Both the position numbers and the translations under genes were made by a program. Below are positions 8,963 to 17,740 of a DNA stretch of 64,000 nt, one piece after another. Where the stretch lies: positions 27,045-91,044 of the forward strand of contig NZ_VITH01000020.1 of assembly GCF_007827815.1 (NCBI RefSeq). The letters run 5' to 3'. Under the pieces are notes generated by a model. That model did not search any database and had not been told where the DNA came from. It was given only the letters and a program-made list of their open reading frames with translations. The DNA comes from Azospirillum brasilense (GTDB lineage Bacteria; Pseudomonadota; Alphaproteobacteria; Azospirillales; Azospirillaceae). The stretch's first letter is position 1, and the number at the start of each line of letters is the position of its first letter.

Positions 8963-9780
8963 CGGGGGCGGCGGGAACGATCCGGCTGGCGGTGGTCACC
9001 GTGGTCCGCGACGACCTGCCCGGCCTGCTCGCCACCCGCGCGAGCCTGCGCGCCCAGACCATGGCGGCCTACGACTGGTTCGTGGCGGACGGAGGCTCCG
9101 GCGACGGGACGGCCCGCTGGCTGGCCGACCATCGGGACGAGACGGTCTGGTGGCGCTCGTCGCCCGACCGGGGCCTGTACGACGCCATGAACATCGCGAT
9201 GGACGCCATTGCGGAAGGGTCTCCGCCCTCCTGCAGCCATGTCCTCTTCCTCAACGCCGGCGACCGGCTGGCCGACGACCGGGTTCTCGAACGGCTGCTT
9301 CCCCTCCTGGCCGCGCATCCGGACGCCGGTCTGCTCTATGGTGATGCGTTGGAGGCGCTGCCCGGCGGGCGTCTCGTGGTGAAGCGGGCGCGGTCGCACC
9401 GCCGCGCCCTGCTGGGCATGTTCACGCACCATCAGGCCATGGTCTACCGCTTGGCCGAGTCGTCGGGCTGCCGGTTCGATCTCCGCCACGGACTTGCCGC
9501 CGATTACGCGTTCACGCTGTCCATCCTCAAGCAGGGGCTTCCAGCGCAGCGCTTGCCACTTACGGTATGCATTTTTGCTGGCGGCGGACGGTCGCAGCAG
9601 GACCCGGCGGGCGGTCGACGGGAGCAGGCGATCATCCGTCGCGAGGTGCTTGGGCTCGGCTTTGCAGCCAACGCAACATTATGGGGATTACAATGGCTTG
9701 CCCTTACCCTACGCCAGACAATCCCATGGCTTTACGCGAAATATCGTTTCTCACCAAATGAACGATCGTTGCTTTCATAA
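8959..9780 (+). CDS. Family 2 glycosyltransferase
   Basis: 273 aa with a GT-A fold: VVTVVRDDLPGLLATRASL, the VADGGSGDGT nucleotide-sugar loop, and LFLNAGDRL in place of a DxD motif. It resembles WcaA/WcaE-type enzymes of exopolysaccharide synthesis that add one sugar to a lipid-linked repeat unit. The ATGA overlap with the exporter shows translational coupling. The last ~200 bases are much more AT-rich than the rest, which may mark an old recombination edge. Confidence 0.88.
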   Translation: MTGAAGTIRLAVVTVVRDDLPGLLATRASLRAQTMAAYDWFVADGGSGDGTARWLADHRDETVWWRSSPDRGLYDAMNIAMDAIAEGSPPSCSHVLFLNAGDRLADDRVLERLLPLLAAHPDAGLLYGDALEALPGGRLVVKRARSHRRALLGMFTHHQAMVYRLAESSGCRFDLRHGLAADYAFTLSILKQGLPAQRLPLTVCIFAGGGRSQQDPAGGRREQAIIRREVLGLGFAANATLWGLQWLALTLRQTIPWLYAKYRFSPNERSLLS

Positions 9781-9900
9781 GCTTTGGCCTCTGTTTTACG
9801 CATCTAGCTATTGATGCGCACGAAAAGTTGCATAGAATTTACTTTCTGAACTAACCAATTTCCCTGGTGGCGCGGTCCACCTCCATACTGAGGGTCTATT

Positions 9901-10368
9901 ATGAGTGCCACGAAATCCAAGCTATCACCCGCCCACACCCTATCACGCCGCGGCGAGGGACCGAACCCAATCGACATCCATGTCGGCGCCCGGTTGCGGC
10001 TGCGCCGGACCCTGCTCGGCCTCAGCCAGGAGAAGCTGGGTGAAGCGGTGGGGATCACCTTCCAGCAGCTTCAGAAGTACGAGCGCGGGTCCAACCGCAT
10101 CAGCGCCAGCCGCCTGTTCAACCTGTCGCAGGTCCTGGGCGTCCCGGTCAGCTACTTCTTCGAAGACATGCCGTCGCCCGAGCACATCGCCACCCCGTCG
10201 CCCGACCTTCCGCCGTCGGAAACGGAAGAGTTCGAGTCGATGGCCCGCCGCGAGACTCTGGAGCTGGTGCGGGCCTATTACCGCATCGAGGACCCCTCGG
10301 TGCGCAAGCGGACCTTCGACCTGCTGAAGGCCCTCGGCGGCGAGCGCGCTCTGGACGAGGCGGTGTGA
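9901..10368 (+). CDS. XRE family regulator, PraR/PhrR-like
   Basis: 155 aa. A cro/C1-type helix-turn-helix occupies residues ~27-85 (VGARLRLRRTLLGLSQEKLG then ITFQQLQKYERGSNRISASR). The C-terminal part contains the YYRIEDPSVRKRTFDLLKAL stretch typical of the alphaproteobacterial PraR/PhrR group. In rhizobia such proteins control biofilm and attachment genes; its position between two halves of a polysaccharide locus fits that role, but this is inference. A GAGGG ribosome site precedes ATG 9901. The 120-base leader is AT-rich. Confidence 0.88.
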   Translation: MSATKSKLSPAHTLSRRGEGPNPIDIHVGARLRLRRTLLGLSQEKLGEAVGITFQQLQKYERGSNRISASRLFNLSQVLGVPVSYFFEDMPSPEHIATPSPDLPPSETEEFESMARRETLELVRAYYRIEDPSVRKRTFDLLKALGGERALDEAV

Positions 10369-10393
10369 GGCGCGGCACAGCCTGTCCGAACCC

Positions 10394-11245
10394 TCAGACA
10401 TCGGTGGACGCGGGTGACACGGCCCGCCGTCTCGCGTCCGCGATCTTCACGCCGACCTGCCAATAGTAGAAAGCTCGCGCCAGCGCGTGTTGGAAGCCGG
10501 GACCGCCGTCCAGAAAGCCCAGCCGCACGACATAGCCATACAGAAAGACCAGAAACGGACGGGCCGGCAACCGGTTGAGGCCGATCTTCATCCACCGCCG
10601 CGCCCCGGATTCCCGCGTGATCAACCCCGTCATCCGTCCATCCGAACGCAGCGCCGCCTCCCAGTCGGCGTAACGGGCGTGCCGTTCGAACCAAGCGGCG
10701 ACCGGCTTGTCGTCGGCGTGGTCCAGGCTGTGACGCAGCCGTCCGACGCTGCCCGCGATCACCGGCTGATAATGGCCTTCCACCTCCCACATGGTGGCGA
10801 CATCCAGATCGGGTGCGGGCGGAAAGGACGCCCGTCGCCGGTCGAACAGGGCGAGCTTCCGATTGCCCGCGCCGAAGCGCAGCCGCCGGCCGAGAAACAC
10901 CGGACGGCCATCGATGAAGTAACCGGCGTGCCGCGGCCCCGCGGCCATCAGCGCGGCGATCTCCTCCACCAGGGCGCCGCCGAGCCGCTCGTCCGCATCG
11001 ACGAACAGAACCCAGTCCCGGCTGAACGGCAGCCGGTCCAGACACCATTGCTTCTTCTTCGGGTACCGTCCGTCCCACTGGAAGGCCACCACCCGCGCGC
11101 CGGCCGCCGCGGCGATGTCCGGCGTTCCGTCGGTGCTGCCGCTGTCCACAACGAAGCGTTCGGCGAACCGCGCCAGCGCGGGCAGGCAGTGGGGAAGATT
11201 GACCGCCTCGTTGCGGGTCATCACCACCACCGACACGGGGATCAC
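10394..11245 (-). CDS. Family 2 glycosyltransferase, WaaE/KdtX-like
   Basis: 283 aa. N-terminal VSVVVMTRNEAVNLPHCL and VDSGSTDGT, then FVDADERL as the metal/nucleotide motif; the C-terminal half contains basic and aromatic patches ending in a hydrophobic helix. This architecture is that of the KdtX/WaaE-like GT2 group. It is the last gene of the - strand polysaccharide operon, and its start overlaps the preceding co-polymerase stop (ATGA). Confidence 0.87.
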   Translation of the reverse strand: MIPVSVVVMTRNEAVNLPHCLPALARFAERFVVDSGSTDGTPDIAAAAGARVVAFQWDGRYPKKKQWCLDRLPFSRDWVLFVDADERLGGALVEEIAALMAAGPRHAGYFIDGRPVFLGRRLRFGAGNRKLALFDRRRASFPPAPDLDVATMWEVEGHYQPVIAGSVGRLRHSLDHADDKPVAAWFERHARYADWEAALRSDGRMTGLITRESGARRWMKIGLNRLPARPFLVFLYGYVVRLGFLDGGPGFQHALARAFYYWQVGVKIADARRRAVSPASTDV

Positions 11246-12213
11246 GATTCCGCCTCACCGCCCGCCCGCCACAGGCGCCGCAGGCTGACGAGGATCGCAC
11301 CGGCCACCAGCCCGGCCAGCGCCGCGAATGGAACGACCGTCACCGGGTTCGGCCAGTCGGGGCGCTGCGCCGCGGCGGGGGGTTCGATGGCGTCCGCCGC
11401 CAGCGGCAGGTCGACCTCGATCATCATGGCGATCCGCTCCTGCTCCGACAGCAGATCGGCCAGCGCGCGGCGGTGCTCGGCGACGGTGATCCCGGCCAGA
11501 CGGGCGCGGGCATGGGCGATCTGCGCGGCGCTGCGCCGCGACGCCTCCGCCCGCAGATGGGCGTCGGTCGCCTGGGCCGCGGCCGACAAGATCCGCAGCG
11601 CCATGGCGCGGTCGGCGTGACGCAGCCGGAGCCGCCGCATCGGCCCGCTGCCGACCATATCGACGGTCAGCCGGTCGCGAAGCGCGCTCGCCACCCGCTC
11701 GGCGTCGGGCTCCACCCAGTCCGACCGGCCGACGAGCGCCAGGAACAGACGCTTGGCGGACGCCATGGCGCCGGGCGCCGGGCGCCAGCCCCCCGCCTCC
11801 TCGTCCCAGCGGTCGGGAAACAGGCCGCGCAGCAGCAGCGGGTCGGCCATCATCCGTTCCGCCACCGGGATGGAGGTGAAAAGCTGGAGGTAGCGCGCGA
11901 AGTCTGACAGGATCTCATCCCCCGGTCCGGGCTCGGACGCGGCGGCGGCGGCTTCCCGGCCGATCAAAACGGGCAGCCGCGCGCCCATGGCCGCCGCGCC
12001 GACACGGGCGGTCGGCCCGATCACCATCACCGCGGTGTATTGCGGAACCACCAGCCGCAAGGAAGTCACGGAGGCCACCACCCCCAGCGCCGTCCCGATG
12101 AGCAGGATCGGCCAGCCCTCCCGCATCGTCCGCAGGAATCGGCGCAGCCGCAGCGCCGATTCCACCGCTTCGAACTCCAGTGGAGAGCGGCGCAGCGGCA
12201 CGCCATCAGGCAT
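11242..12213 (-). CDS. Wzz-like polysaccharide co-polymerase (chain-length determinant)
   Basis: 323 aa from ATG 12213, which overlaps the end of the upstream GT4 gene by 8 bases. There are two membrane segments in the expected places: one near residues 34-53 (WPILLIGTALGVVASVTSL) and one near the C-terminus (VVPFAALAGLVAGAILVSL). A mainly helical periplasmic domain with a long predicted coiled region lies between them. The Pro-rich segment before the second membrane helix fits the PCP/Wzz family. No Walker kinase domain is present, so it is not a Wzc-type kinase. Probably sets chain length together with the polymerase-like gene at 13503-14720. Confidence 0.8.
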   Translation of the reverse strand: MPDGVPLRRSPLEFEAVESALRLRRFLRTMREGWPILLIGTALGVVASVTSLRLVVPQYTAVMVIGPTARVGAAAMGARLPVLIGREAAAAASEPGPGDEILSDFARYLQLFTSIPVAERMMADPLLLRGLFPDRWDEEAGGWRPAPGAMASAKRLFLALVGRSDWVEPDAERVASALRDRLTVDMVGSGPMRRLRLRHADRAMALRILSAAAQATDAHLRAEASRRSAAQIAHARARLAGITVAEHRRALADLLSEQERIAMMIEVDLPLAADAIEPPAAAQRPDWPNPVTVVPFAALAGLVAGAILVSLRRLWRAGGEAES

Positions 12214-13453
12214 GGGGCAGGCTCCGCCCCGGCAGAACGGGCACGCCAAGCGGCGTCCTCCGGCGCAGCCCGTCCGCCAGCGCCGCGAAGCGCCGCGCCG
12301 CCGCTGCGGCGTCCCAGGCCGCCGCGACGGACAACGCCCGCTCCCCTTGGGCCGCGCACAGGGCCGGATCGCCGGCATAACGGCGGATCGCGGCGGCCAG
12401 TCCCGCCGCATCGTCGGGCGCCAGCCTCTGCCCGCAGCCGTCCAGCAGCGCGGCCGCGTCGCTGCCCGCCGGTCCCAGAAACAGGCAGGGCCGCCCGGCC
12501 GCCAGCGCGCCGGCCACCTTGCTGGGCACCAGCAGTCCTTCCGCCCGCGGGTCCATCGTCGCCAGATGCAGGTCCGCGGCGGACAGGCTTTCGGCCAGCC
12601 GATCCGAGGGCTGGAGAGGCAGCAGCCGTACGTTCCTCAGGCCACGCCGCTCCACCGCCTCCGCCACGGCCGCCCGGCGGCGCCCGTCGCCGATCAGCAG
12701 AATCGCGATGGCGGGGTCGCTGCGCGCCAGCAGTGCCGCGGCGTCCAGCACCGCGTCCATCGGGTGGGCCAGCCCCATGTTGCCCGAATAGGCCACGGTG
12801 AAGCGGTCGCCCAGCCCATGCGCCTGCCGGAACGGATTCTCCGCCCGCGGCACCGGCCGGATATCCGGGTCGGGCCAGTTGGGCAGAACGGTGATCCGCT
12901 CGGCCGGCACCCCCACCGCCGCCAGTCGCCCGGCCATGCAGCGTCCGATGGCCACCACCGCGTCCTGGCGGCGAAGCGCCCGGGCGCTGGCCCGTTCGAC
13001 CATCCGCATCAGCGGGTCCGGCAAGTGGACGCCGAGCACCGGCAGCAATGCCGGAAACACATCCTGGCTCCAATGAAGGGACGCCGCGGCATGGCGCGCG
13101 GCGATCAGCGGCCCGGCGCAAACCAGCAGCGGCGGGTCGGTCATCGTCACCACGACGTCGTGCCGCGGCAGGCGCAACGCCCGGTGAATCAACCGCAGCG
13201 CGGCGGCCAGATAGCCGCGTGTGGTCGCCCGCACATCTCCGGACATCGCCCCCGCTTTGGAAGAGCGCCCCCAACCGGCGCGGCAGACGGTGACCCCGGG
13301 CGGGGCGACGCTGGGGCCCGAACCGTCGGCGACCACGGTGACCCGCCAGCCCATCGCCGCCATCCGCTCCGCCACGTCGCGCACGCAACGCCCGGTCGCC
13401 CCCTTGTCCGGAGGAAACACGCGATTGACGAACAGGATGGATGGCGAATCCAT
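12206..13453 (-). CDS. Family 4 glycosyltransferase (WbuB-like)
   Basis: 415 aa GT-B enzyme. The N-terminal domain begins ILFVNRVFPPDKGATGRCVR and contains TMTDPPLLV. The C-terminal domain has FTVAYSGNMGLAHPMD, LLIGDGRRRAAV and a PSKVAGALAAGRPCL segment with the donor-binding region. This resembles WbuB-type N-acetylaminosugar transferases of surface polysaccharide synthesis. It lies inside the - strand operon with 50 bases to the upstream membrane protein and an 8-base overlap with the downstream co-polymerase. Confidence 0.88.
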   Translation of the reverse strand: MDSPSILFVNRVFPPDKGATGRCVRDVAERMAAMGWRVTVVADGSGPSVAPPGVTVCRAGWGRSSKAGAMSGDVRATTRGYLAAALRLIHRALRLPRHDVVVTMTDPPLLVCAGPLIAARHAAASLHWSQDVFPALLPVLGVHLPDPLMRMVERASARALRRQDAVVAIGRCMAGRLAAVGVPAERITVLPNWPDPDIRPVPRAENPFRQAHGLGDRFTVAYSGNMGLAHPMDAVLDAAALLARSDPAIAILLIGDGRRRAAVAEAVERRGLRNVRLLPLQPSDRLAESLSAADLHLATMDPRAEGLLVPSKVAGALAAGRPCLFLGPAGSDAAALLDGCGQRLAPDDAAGLAAAIRRYAGDPALCAAQGERALSVAAAWDAAAAARRFAALADGLRRRTPLGVPVLPGRSLPHA

Positions 13454-13502
13454 GGATGAACGATCACTTCACGGATTGAACACGCGTAAGTATGCATTTC
13501 CA

Positions 13503-14720
13503 TCAGCGCGCGGGCAACCGCTTCCCGCGCTCCGCCGCCAGAGCCGCCACGGTGAGGAGGAGGCCCGTGTCGAGGTATTTGAAACTGGTGTGCAGGCCGA
13601 GCGCCATCAGCAGCGGCGCCAGCACCGCCCAGCCGAGCGCGGGGTCGGAGCGGACAAGGCGCAGGGCTCGCGGCGCCAGTCCGCCCAGATAGGCGATCAG
13701 GGCGCACAGGCCGACCACGCCGGTCTTGGCGAGGGCGTAGGTCGCCAGCGTGTGGGTGTAGGACACCCGCCACCCGCCCACCGCCGGATTGGCGAGGAGC
13801 GCCCCCCACCCCTGCCCGAACAGAAACGCCGCCGGGGAGGACAGGGCCTGCCCGACCGCGGCCTCCGCCTCCTCCCACCGGGTGTTCGCCCCGGCCAGCC
13901 GGGTTTTCTCCGCCACCTGCCCGAGGGCGCCGAACAACGCCTCGTGAAAGAGCGCCAGCACCAGCAACCCCGCCACGCCAGCCCCCAGCACGGCCAGCGG
14001 CGCCCGGCGCAGCCACCACAACCCGAGGGCCGTGAAGGCGAGGACGGCGAGCCCGAGCGCCATCCGGTGCACCGCGCCGGCCAGCGCCGCCAAGCACAAC
14101 AGGCCGCCCAGAATCGCGGCCACCCCGGCGGCGCGGCGTGGCCACCCGCCCTGCGCCAGCATCCCGACCCCGAAGGCCGGCAAGGCGATGGCCGCGAACA
14201 GCACCGACGGCGCGTTCAGCAGATAGACGCCGCCGTCCGCCATCGCCCGGACGCCGACGGCGCCGAATCCCCACTCCGCCTGCTTCCACCAACGCAGGGC
14301 GAAACCGACGCCGGCCACCGCCAGACCGCCGGCCAGCAGCCCCACCGCCCGGTCCGGAGCGGCGCGCAGCATCGGCACCAGAAGCACGGGAAGAAACAGG
14401 TACAGAAGAGGCACCACGTCGCGCAGCATGTCGCCCGGCGCCCAGTCGAGCCACACCCCGCGCATCAGGGGGCACCACAGCAGCACCGCCAGAGCCAGCA
14501 CCGCCGGCATCTCCCACGGCGGCGAGTCGCTCTCCAGCAGCGCGTGGCCCGTCGCCACCGACAGGGGACGCAACAGCCCGACGCCCAGAACCAGCAGCGC
14601 GCCGATCAGCGCTTCGGCGAGGCGGATCTCCGCCGGGGCCGGAGCGCTCAGCAGGCCATACAGCGCAAGCGCCAGGGACAGCCCGGCGGCCCGCCACAGC
14701 GCCACTCCCCTTCCGGCCAC
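13503..14720 (-). CDS. O-antigen ligase/polymerase-like membrane protein
   Basis: 405 aa with about ten to twelve hydrophobic segments. A larger non-membrane loop near residues 275-325 contains NTRWEEAEAAV and YTHTLATYALAKTGVVGL. This resembles the periplasmic loop of the Wzy/WaaL (O-antigen ligase) superfamily. Polymerase and ligase functions cannot be separated from sequence alone. The gene sits directly upstream of the GT4 and Wzz-like genes, which makes a repeat-unit polymerase the more likely choice. Confidence 0.7.
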   Translation of the reverse strand: MAGRGVALWRAAGLSLALALYGLLSAPAPAEIRLAEALIGALLVLGVGLLRPLSVATGHALLESDSPPWEMPAVLALAVLLWCPLMRGVWLDWAPGDMLRDVVPLLYLFLPVLLVPMLRAAPDRAVGLLAGGLAVAGVGFALRWWKQAEWGFGAVGVRAMADGGVYLLNAPSVLFAAIALPAFGVGMLAQGGWPRRAAGVAAILGGLLCLAALAGAVHRMALGLAVLAFTALGLWWLRRAPLAVLGAGVAGLLVLALFHEALFGALGQVAEKTRLAGANTRWEEAEAAVGQALSSPAAFLFGQGWGALLANPAVGGWRVSYTHTLATYALAKTGVVGLCALIAYLGGLAPRALRLVRSDPALGWAVLAPLLMALGLHTSFKYLDTGLLLTVAALAAERGKRLPAR

Positions 14721-14807
14721 GCGCTCCCCGCCATCGCTCCGACTCGAACGGGCGGCAGAATTTCACGACACAGCGAAAAAAGGAACAACCAACCCGATCC
14801 GCAACGC

Positions 14808-15278
14808 TCAGGCGTAACGCAACTCGGCGCGGTCGAGACGGTAGAACAGTCCTTCCAGGGGATTCAGCCGCAACGTGCCGGTCATCAGCACCGGCACCTG
14901 GGTCTCGCGCACCGGAATCTGGCTGTGGACATACAGCATGCTGGACGGGCTGGGCCGGTGGCAGGCCGGACAGGATATGGGGTTGGCGGCGAGGATGAAG
15001 CGGTTGTGGGCCGGGGCGTCGCCCAACGGCACCATGAAGCCGCGCACCGTAACCAGCTTGCCCTCCAGCGCCTTGACCCGGGTCGGAAAGACCGGGTTGG
15101 CCGCCGGTCCCTCCATCCGGACCTGCACCAGATCCCGCCAGAGGAACGTGGTGTCGTCCAGCGGCAGATGGAACGGGCCCACGGGATGGGTGGGTTCGCT
15201 GGCGTTGGTGGCCCAGATCGCCCAGCCGGCCACCGGGGCCAGCGCGAGCGGCAACAGAACCTGTCGGCGCGATGTCAT
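14808..15278 (-). CDS. Exported DUF3299-like protein
   Basis: 156 aa. The N-terminus MTSRRQVLLPLALAPVAGWA looks like a signal sequence with twin-arginine-like character. The mature part contains KLVTVRGFMVPLGD, then ILAANPISCPACH and a final beta-rich stretch, the pattern of DUF3299-like periplasmic proteins. The CPxC pair could bind a metal. It is the first gene of the - strand operon leading into the polysaccharide genes, or may be independent (87 bases to the next gene). An SmtB-type repressor is divergent at 15601. Confidence 0.6.
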   Translation of the reverse strand: MTSRRQVLLPLALAPVAGWAIWATNASEPTHPVGPFHLPLDDTTFLWRDLVQVRMEGPAANPVFPTRVKALEGKLVTVRGFMVPLGDAPAHNRFILAANPISCPACHRPSPSSMLYVHSQIPVRETQVPVLMTGTLRLNPLEGLFYRLDRAELRYA

Positions 15279-15600
15279 GGCGGTCCTCCCCCTCGATCCT
15301 GCCCGTTCCGGTCGTTCGTTCGACCGTTCGTTCGATCCCGTTCATTGGATCGTTGAAGGCATTCTGTGCGGCCTTTGTCCCAGACCGTCGTGCTTGCGGC
15401 CGAATTGTTCCCGAGCCTTCGCCCAAGGTCAACTGGCGAGCGATAGGCCATACGGAAGAGGGCGTCGCCCATCGACTTCGATCGTTGTTTCGCCAACCTA
15501 TGGGATTGACGCGGCGGCCGGCCTATACTTTGTAAAGGGCGGCAACCACCGATAAAACGCCGTAACCGATAAAAACCTTACAAGCGGGAACCAACGCGGC
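15279..15600. other. Intergenic region with a short direct repeat
   Basis: No gene is seen in this ~320-base gap between two divergent genes. It holds the direct repeat CGTTCGTTCGA at 15313-15323 and 15325-15335, just upstream of the DUF3299-like gene. An A/T-rich stretch at 15520-15600 precedes the ArsR gene. It probably contains both promoters and the ArsR operator; no clear 12-2-12 SmtB operator could be picked out by eye. Confidence 0.4.
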
Positions 15601-15951
15601 ATGCAAAAAGGGTCAGCACCGAAGGACAAGCCGGCGCATCTCCGCCTGTCCGAAGACCAGACCACCGAACTGGCCGACATGTTCCGCCTGATGAGCGACC
15701 CCAGCCGGCTGCGCATCATCCTGGCCTGCCTGGACACCTCGACCTCGGTCGGCGACATGGCGGCGGCGCTGGGGCTGTCGCCGTCCCTGGTCAGCCATCA
15801 CCTCCGCCTGCTGCGGGCGGGACGGCTGATCCAGGCGGAACGGCGTGGCAACCGAGTCTTCTACCTGATCACCGACGAGCACATCCGGCGCGTCCTGTCC
15901 GACATGGTCGACCATGTGGCGGAGGAAAGCGAAGGCGACCTGGAAGCCTGA
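15601..15951 (+). CDS. ArsR/SmtB family metal-sensing repressor with alpha5 zinc site
   Basis: 116 aa. Winged helix-turn-helix with LADMFRLMSDPSRLRIILAC, the recognition helix LSPSLVSHHLRLLRAGRLI and the wing RRGNRVFYLI. The C-terminal helix carries Asp92, His94, His105 and Glu108 in the spacing D-x-H-x10-H-x2-E. That is exactly the alpha5 interdimer Zn(II) ligand set known from SmtB/CzrA. The cysteine-based alpha3 site is absent. Therefore a zinc (or cobalt) derepressed repressor is likely. The target is unknown; the divergent DUF3299-like exported protein with a CPxC motif is the only near candidate. Confidence 0.88.
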   Translation: MQKGSAPKDKPAHLRLSEDQTTELADMFRLMSDPSRLRIILACLDTSTSVGDMAAALGLSPSLVSHHLRLLRAGRLIQAERRGNRVFYLITDEHIRRVLSDMVDHVAEESEGDLEA

Positions 15952-16131
15952 GGCCACTTCGGTTGCGGAGGCTCATAGCGCCACAACCCGTTGAAGCCTT
16001 TATAACAAATACGCAATAGGATTTGACCGCCATGCCGGTTGCGCCGCATAGTTCCGACCATGCTGCGGCGCATCAAACCGTTGTTGCACAAATGGCTTGA
16101 AGAATCGGGCCAGGAAACAAAGGGTGTTGGC

Positions 16132-16950
16132 ATGGAGACGTTCCGCTTCCAGCCGGGGGAAACCCCCGTCCTGCTCAGCATCCCGCATGTCGGCACCGTG
16201 GTGCCTCCGGACATCGCGGCCACCATGACCGACTCCGCCCTGGCGGTTCCGGACACCGACTGGCATCTCGACCGCCTTTATCATTTCGCCCCGGCGCTGG
16301 GCATCGGATTCCTGAAGCCGATCCTGTCGCGCTACGTGATCGATCTGAACCGCGATCCTGACAGCGCCGCTCCCGGCGCCGGCGGCACCGAACTCTGCCC
16401 CCTAACCACCTTCGATCATCAGCCGATCTATCGGCCGGGGATGGAGCCGGACGCGGCGGAGGTGGAGCGACGGGTCGGCGCCTATTGGCGCCCCTACCAT
16501 GAGCAGCTCAACGGCGAGCTTCAGGCTTTGAAGGAACGCTTCGGCGTGGCGGTGCTGTTCGACGCCCATTCGATCCGGTCGCGCGTGCCGCGATTCTTCG
16601 ACGGCCAGATCCAGGATTTCAGCCTCGGTACGGCGGAGGGGTCCAGCGCCTCGCCGGCGCTGGTCGGCCGGGTGATGAACGTGCTCACCGCGACCGGGCG
16701 GTTTTCGTCGGTGCAGAACGGGCGCTTCAAAGGCGGCTTCATCACCCGCCGTTACGGCAACCCCGCCGACAACATCCACTCCATCCAGCTCGAACTGTCC
16801 CAGGTCACCTACATGGACGAGGAGGCCCCCTTCGGCTTCCGCGAGGAGGCGGCGCGTCAGGTGCGCCCGACGCTGGAGCGCCTGGTCAGCCTCGTCGTCG
16901 AATGGGCGTGGGAGAACGCCGCCGGGCGGCGGCGCAGCGCCTTCCTGTAA
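16132..16950 (+). CDS. hutG: N-formylglutamate amidohydrolase (deformylase)
   Basis: 272 aa from ATG 16132, matching the usual ~270-aa length; an upstream in-frame ATG at 16039 only adds a non-conserved extension. Family motifs are VLLSIPHVGTVVPPDI, DTDWHLDRLY, LSRYVIDLNRDP, LFDAHSIRSRVPRFFDG and GGFITRRYG. The enzyme cleaves N-formyl-L-glutamate to glutamate and formate, the last step of one histidine degradation branch. It is a single gene here, without the other hut genes, so other N-formyl amino acids could be substrates. Confidence 0.9.
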   Translation: METFRFQPGETPVLLSIPHVGTVVPPDIAATMTDSALAVPDTDWHLDRLYHFAPALGIGFLKPILSRYVIDLNRDPDSAAPGAGGTELCPLTTFDHQPIYRPGMEPDAAEVERRVGAYWRPYHEQLNGELQALKERFGVAVLFDAHSIRSRVPRFFDGQIQDFSLGTAEGSSASPALVGRVMNVLTATGRFSSVQNGRFKGGFITRRYGNPADNIHSIQLELSQVTYMDEEAPFGFREEAARQVRPTLERLVSLVVEWAWENAAGRRRSAFL

Positions 16951-16967
16951 GGCCGGCCGGTCCGCCC

Positions 16968-17378
16968 TCAGACCCAGACGCCCCGCACATAGGGCGTCAG
17001 TTGCGTGTCCTGCATGATGATGTGGTGGACCAGCCAGTTCGCGGTGAAGGTGTAGATCCGCTCGGCGTTCTGGTGGGTCGGATCGCGGGTGAAGACCGCG
17101 GACAGCTCGCTCAAGGTCCGCACCGCCTCGTGGTGCTGGCGCACATGCTCCTCGAACTTCGGATAATGCACGGCCTGCATGATCTTTTCTTCGCGGGCGA
17201 AGTGCTGCTGGGTGTATTCCAGCAGTTTCATCAGGATCTTGGCGACGCGCACAGGCATGAAGCTGCGCGAATTCAACGCGGCATCCAGTTCGTTCAGATA
17301 CTCGATCAGGTGCTTGTGATCTTCATCGATGGACGGCTGGCCGACGCTGAGCTGCCGCCTCCACGTAATGACACCCAT
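16968..17378 (-). CDS. Bacteriohemerythrin
   Basis: 136 aa single-domain hemerythrin. All diiron ligands are present: His21 (DEDHKHLIEYLNEL), His59 and Glu63 (QQHFAREEKIM), His78 and His82 (HVRQHH), and His119 and Asp124 (HHIIMQD). It reversibly binds O2 (or senses O2/iron) in the cytoplasm. ATG 17378 is chosen because GGAGGG lies just upstream; the longer open frame to 17606 is not conserved. Monocistronic, converging on hutG. Useful in a microaerophile, but no direct target is indicated. Confidence 0.92.
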   Translation of the reverse strand: MGVITWRRQLSVGQPSIDEDHKHLIEYLNELDAALNSRSFMPVRVAKILMKLLEYTQQHFAREEKIMQAVHYPKFEEHVRQHHEAVRTLSELSAVFTRDPTHQNAERIYTFTANWLVHHIIMQDTQLTPYVRGVWV

Positions 17379-17740
17379 GAACCCTCCGCACCCTGTCGTC
17401 CGCGGCCACCGGGCCATTCCGCCGAAAGCCACCGCATTGAAGGGAAGCGCGCCGTAGCTTGCGCAACTGAAGATGAAGGTGCGCAACCCGTCAAGGAACC
17501 GTAAATACCGGACGCCGCGACCCTTGTTACCGCCGACTCCGCAACCGACGGCCTTTGCCTGCATTATGGGCGCATTTTCTACAAAACGAACGCATACGAT
17601 CGTCACATGGCATTTTGCCGCACCAAAACAAAGACGCGAAAAGGCAGGGGAAACGTCATGTTTCCGCCTGCCTCCACATCGACTTTATGAAGATGAGGCG
17701 ATGATCAGCCGCCCCAACTTACCGGTCAAACAACGTCCGA
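17379..17740. other. Intergenic region upstream of bacteriohemerythrin
   Basis: No gene is seen. The proximal part should contain the hemerythrin promoter; the distal part contains the fabI terminator hairpin at 17642-17673. Confidence 0.4.
17642..17673 (-). terminator. Probable fabI terminator
   Basis: A stem of about 13 bp with one bulge (arms 17642-17654 and 17660-17673, 5-base loop). It is followed on the - strand by TTTT. It lies 68 bases downstream of the fabI stop. Confidence 0.65.

Noticed and set aside
13189..15432. 747-aa open frame on the - strand
   Set aside because: Out of frame with the O-antigen-ligase-like and DUF3299-like genes; Gly/Arg-rich shadow composition.
15506..15529. 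Sigma70 promoter TTGACG...TATACT before ArsR
   Set aside because: The spacing is only 12 bases, too short for a standard promoter.
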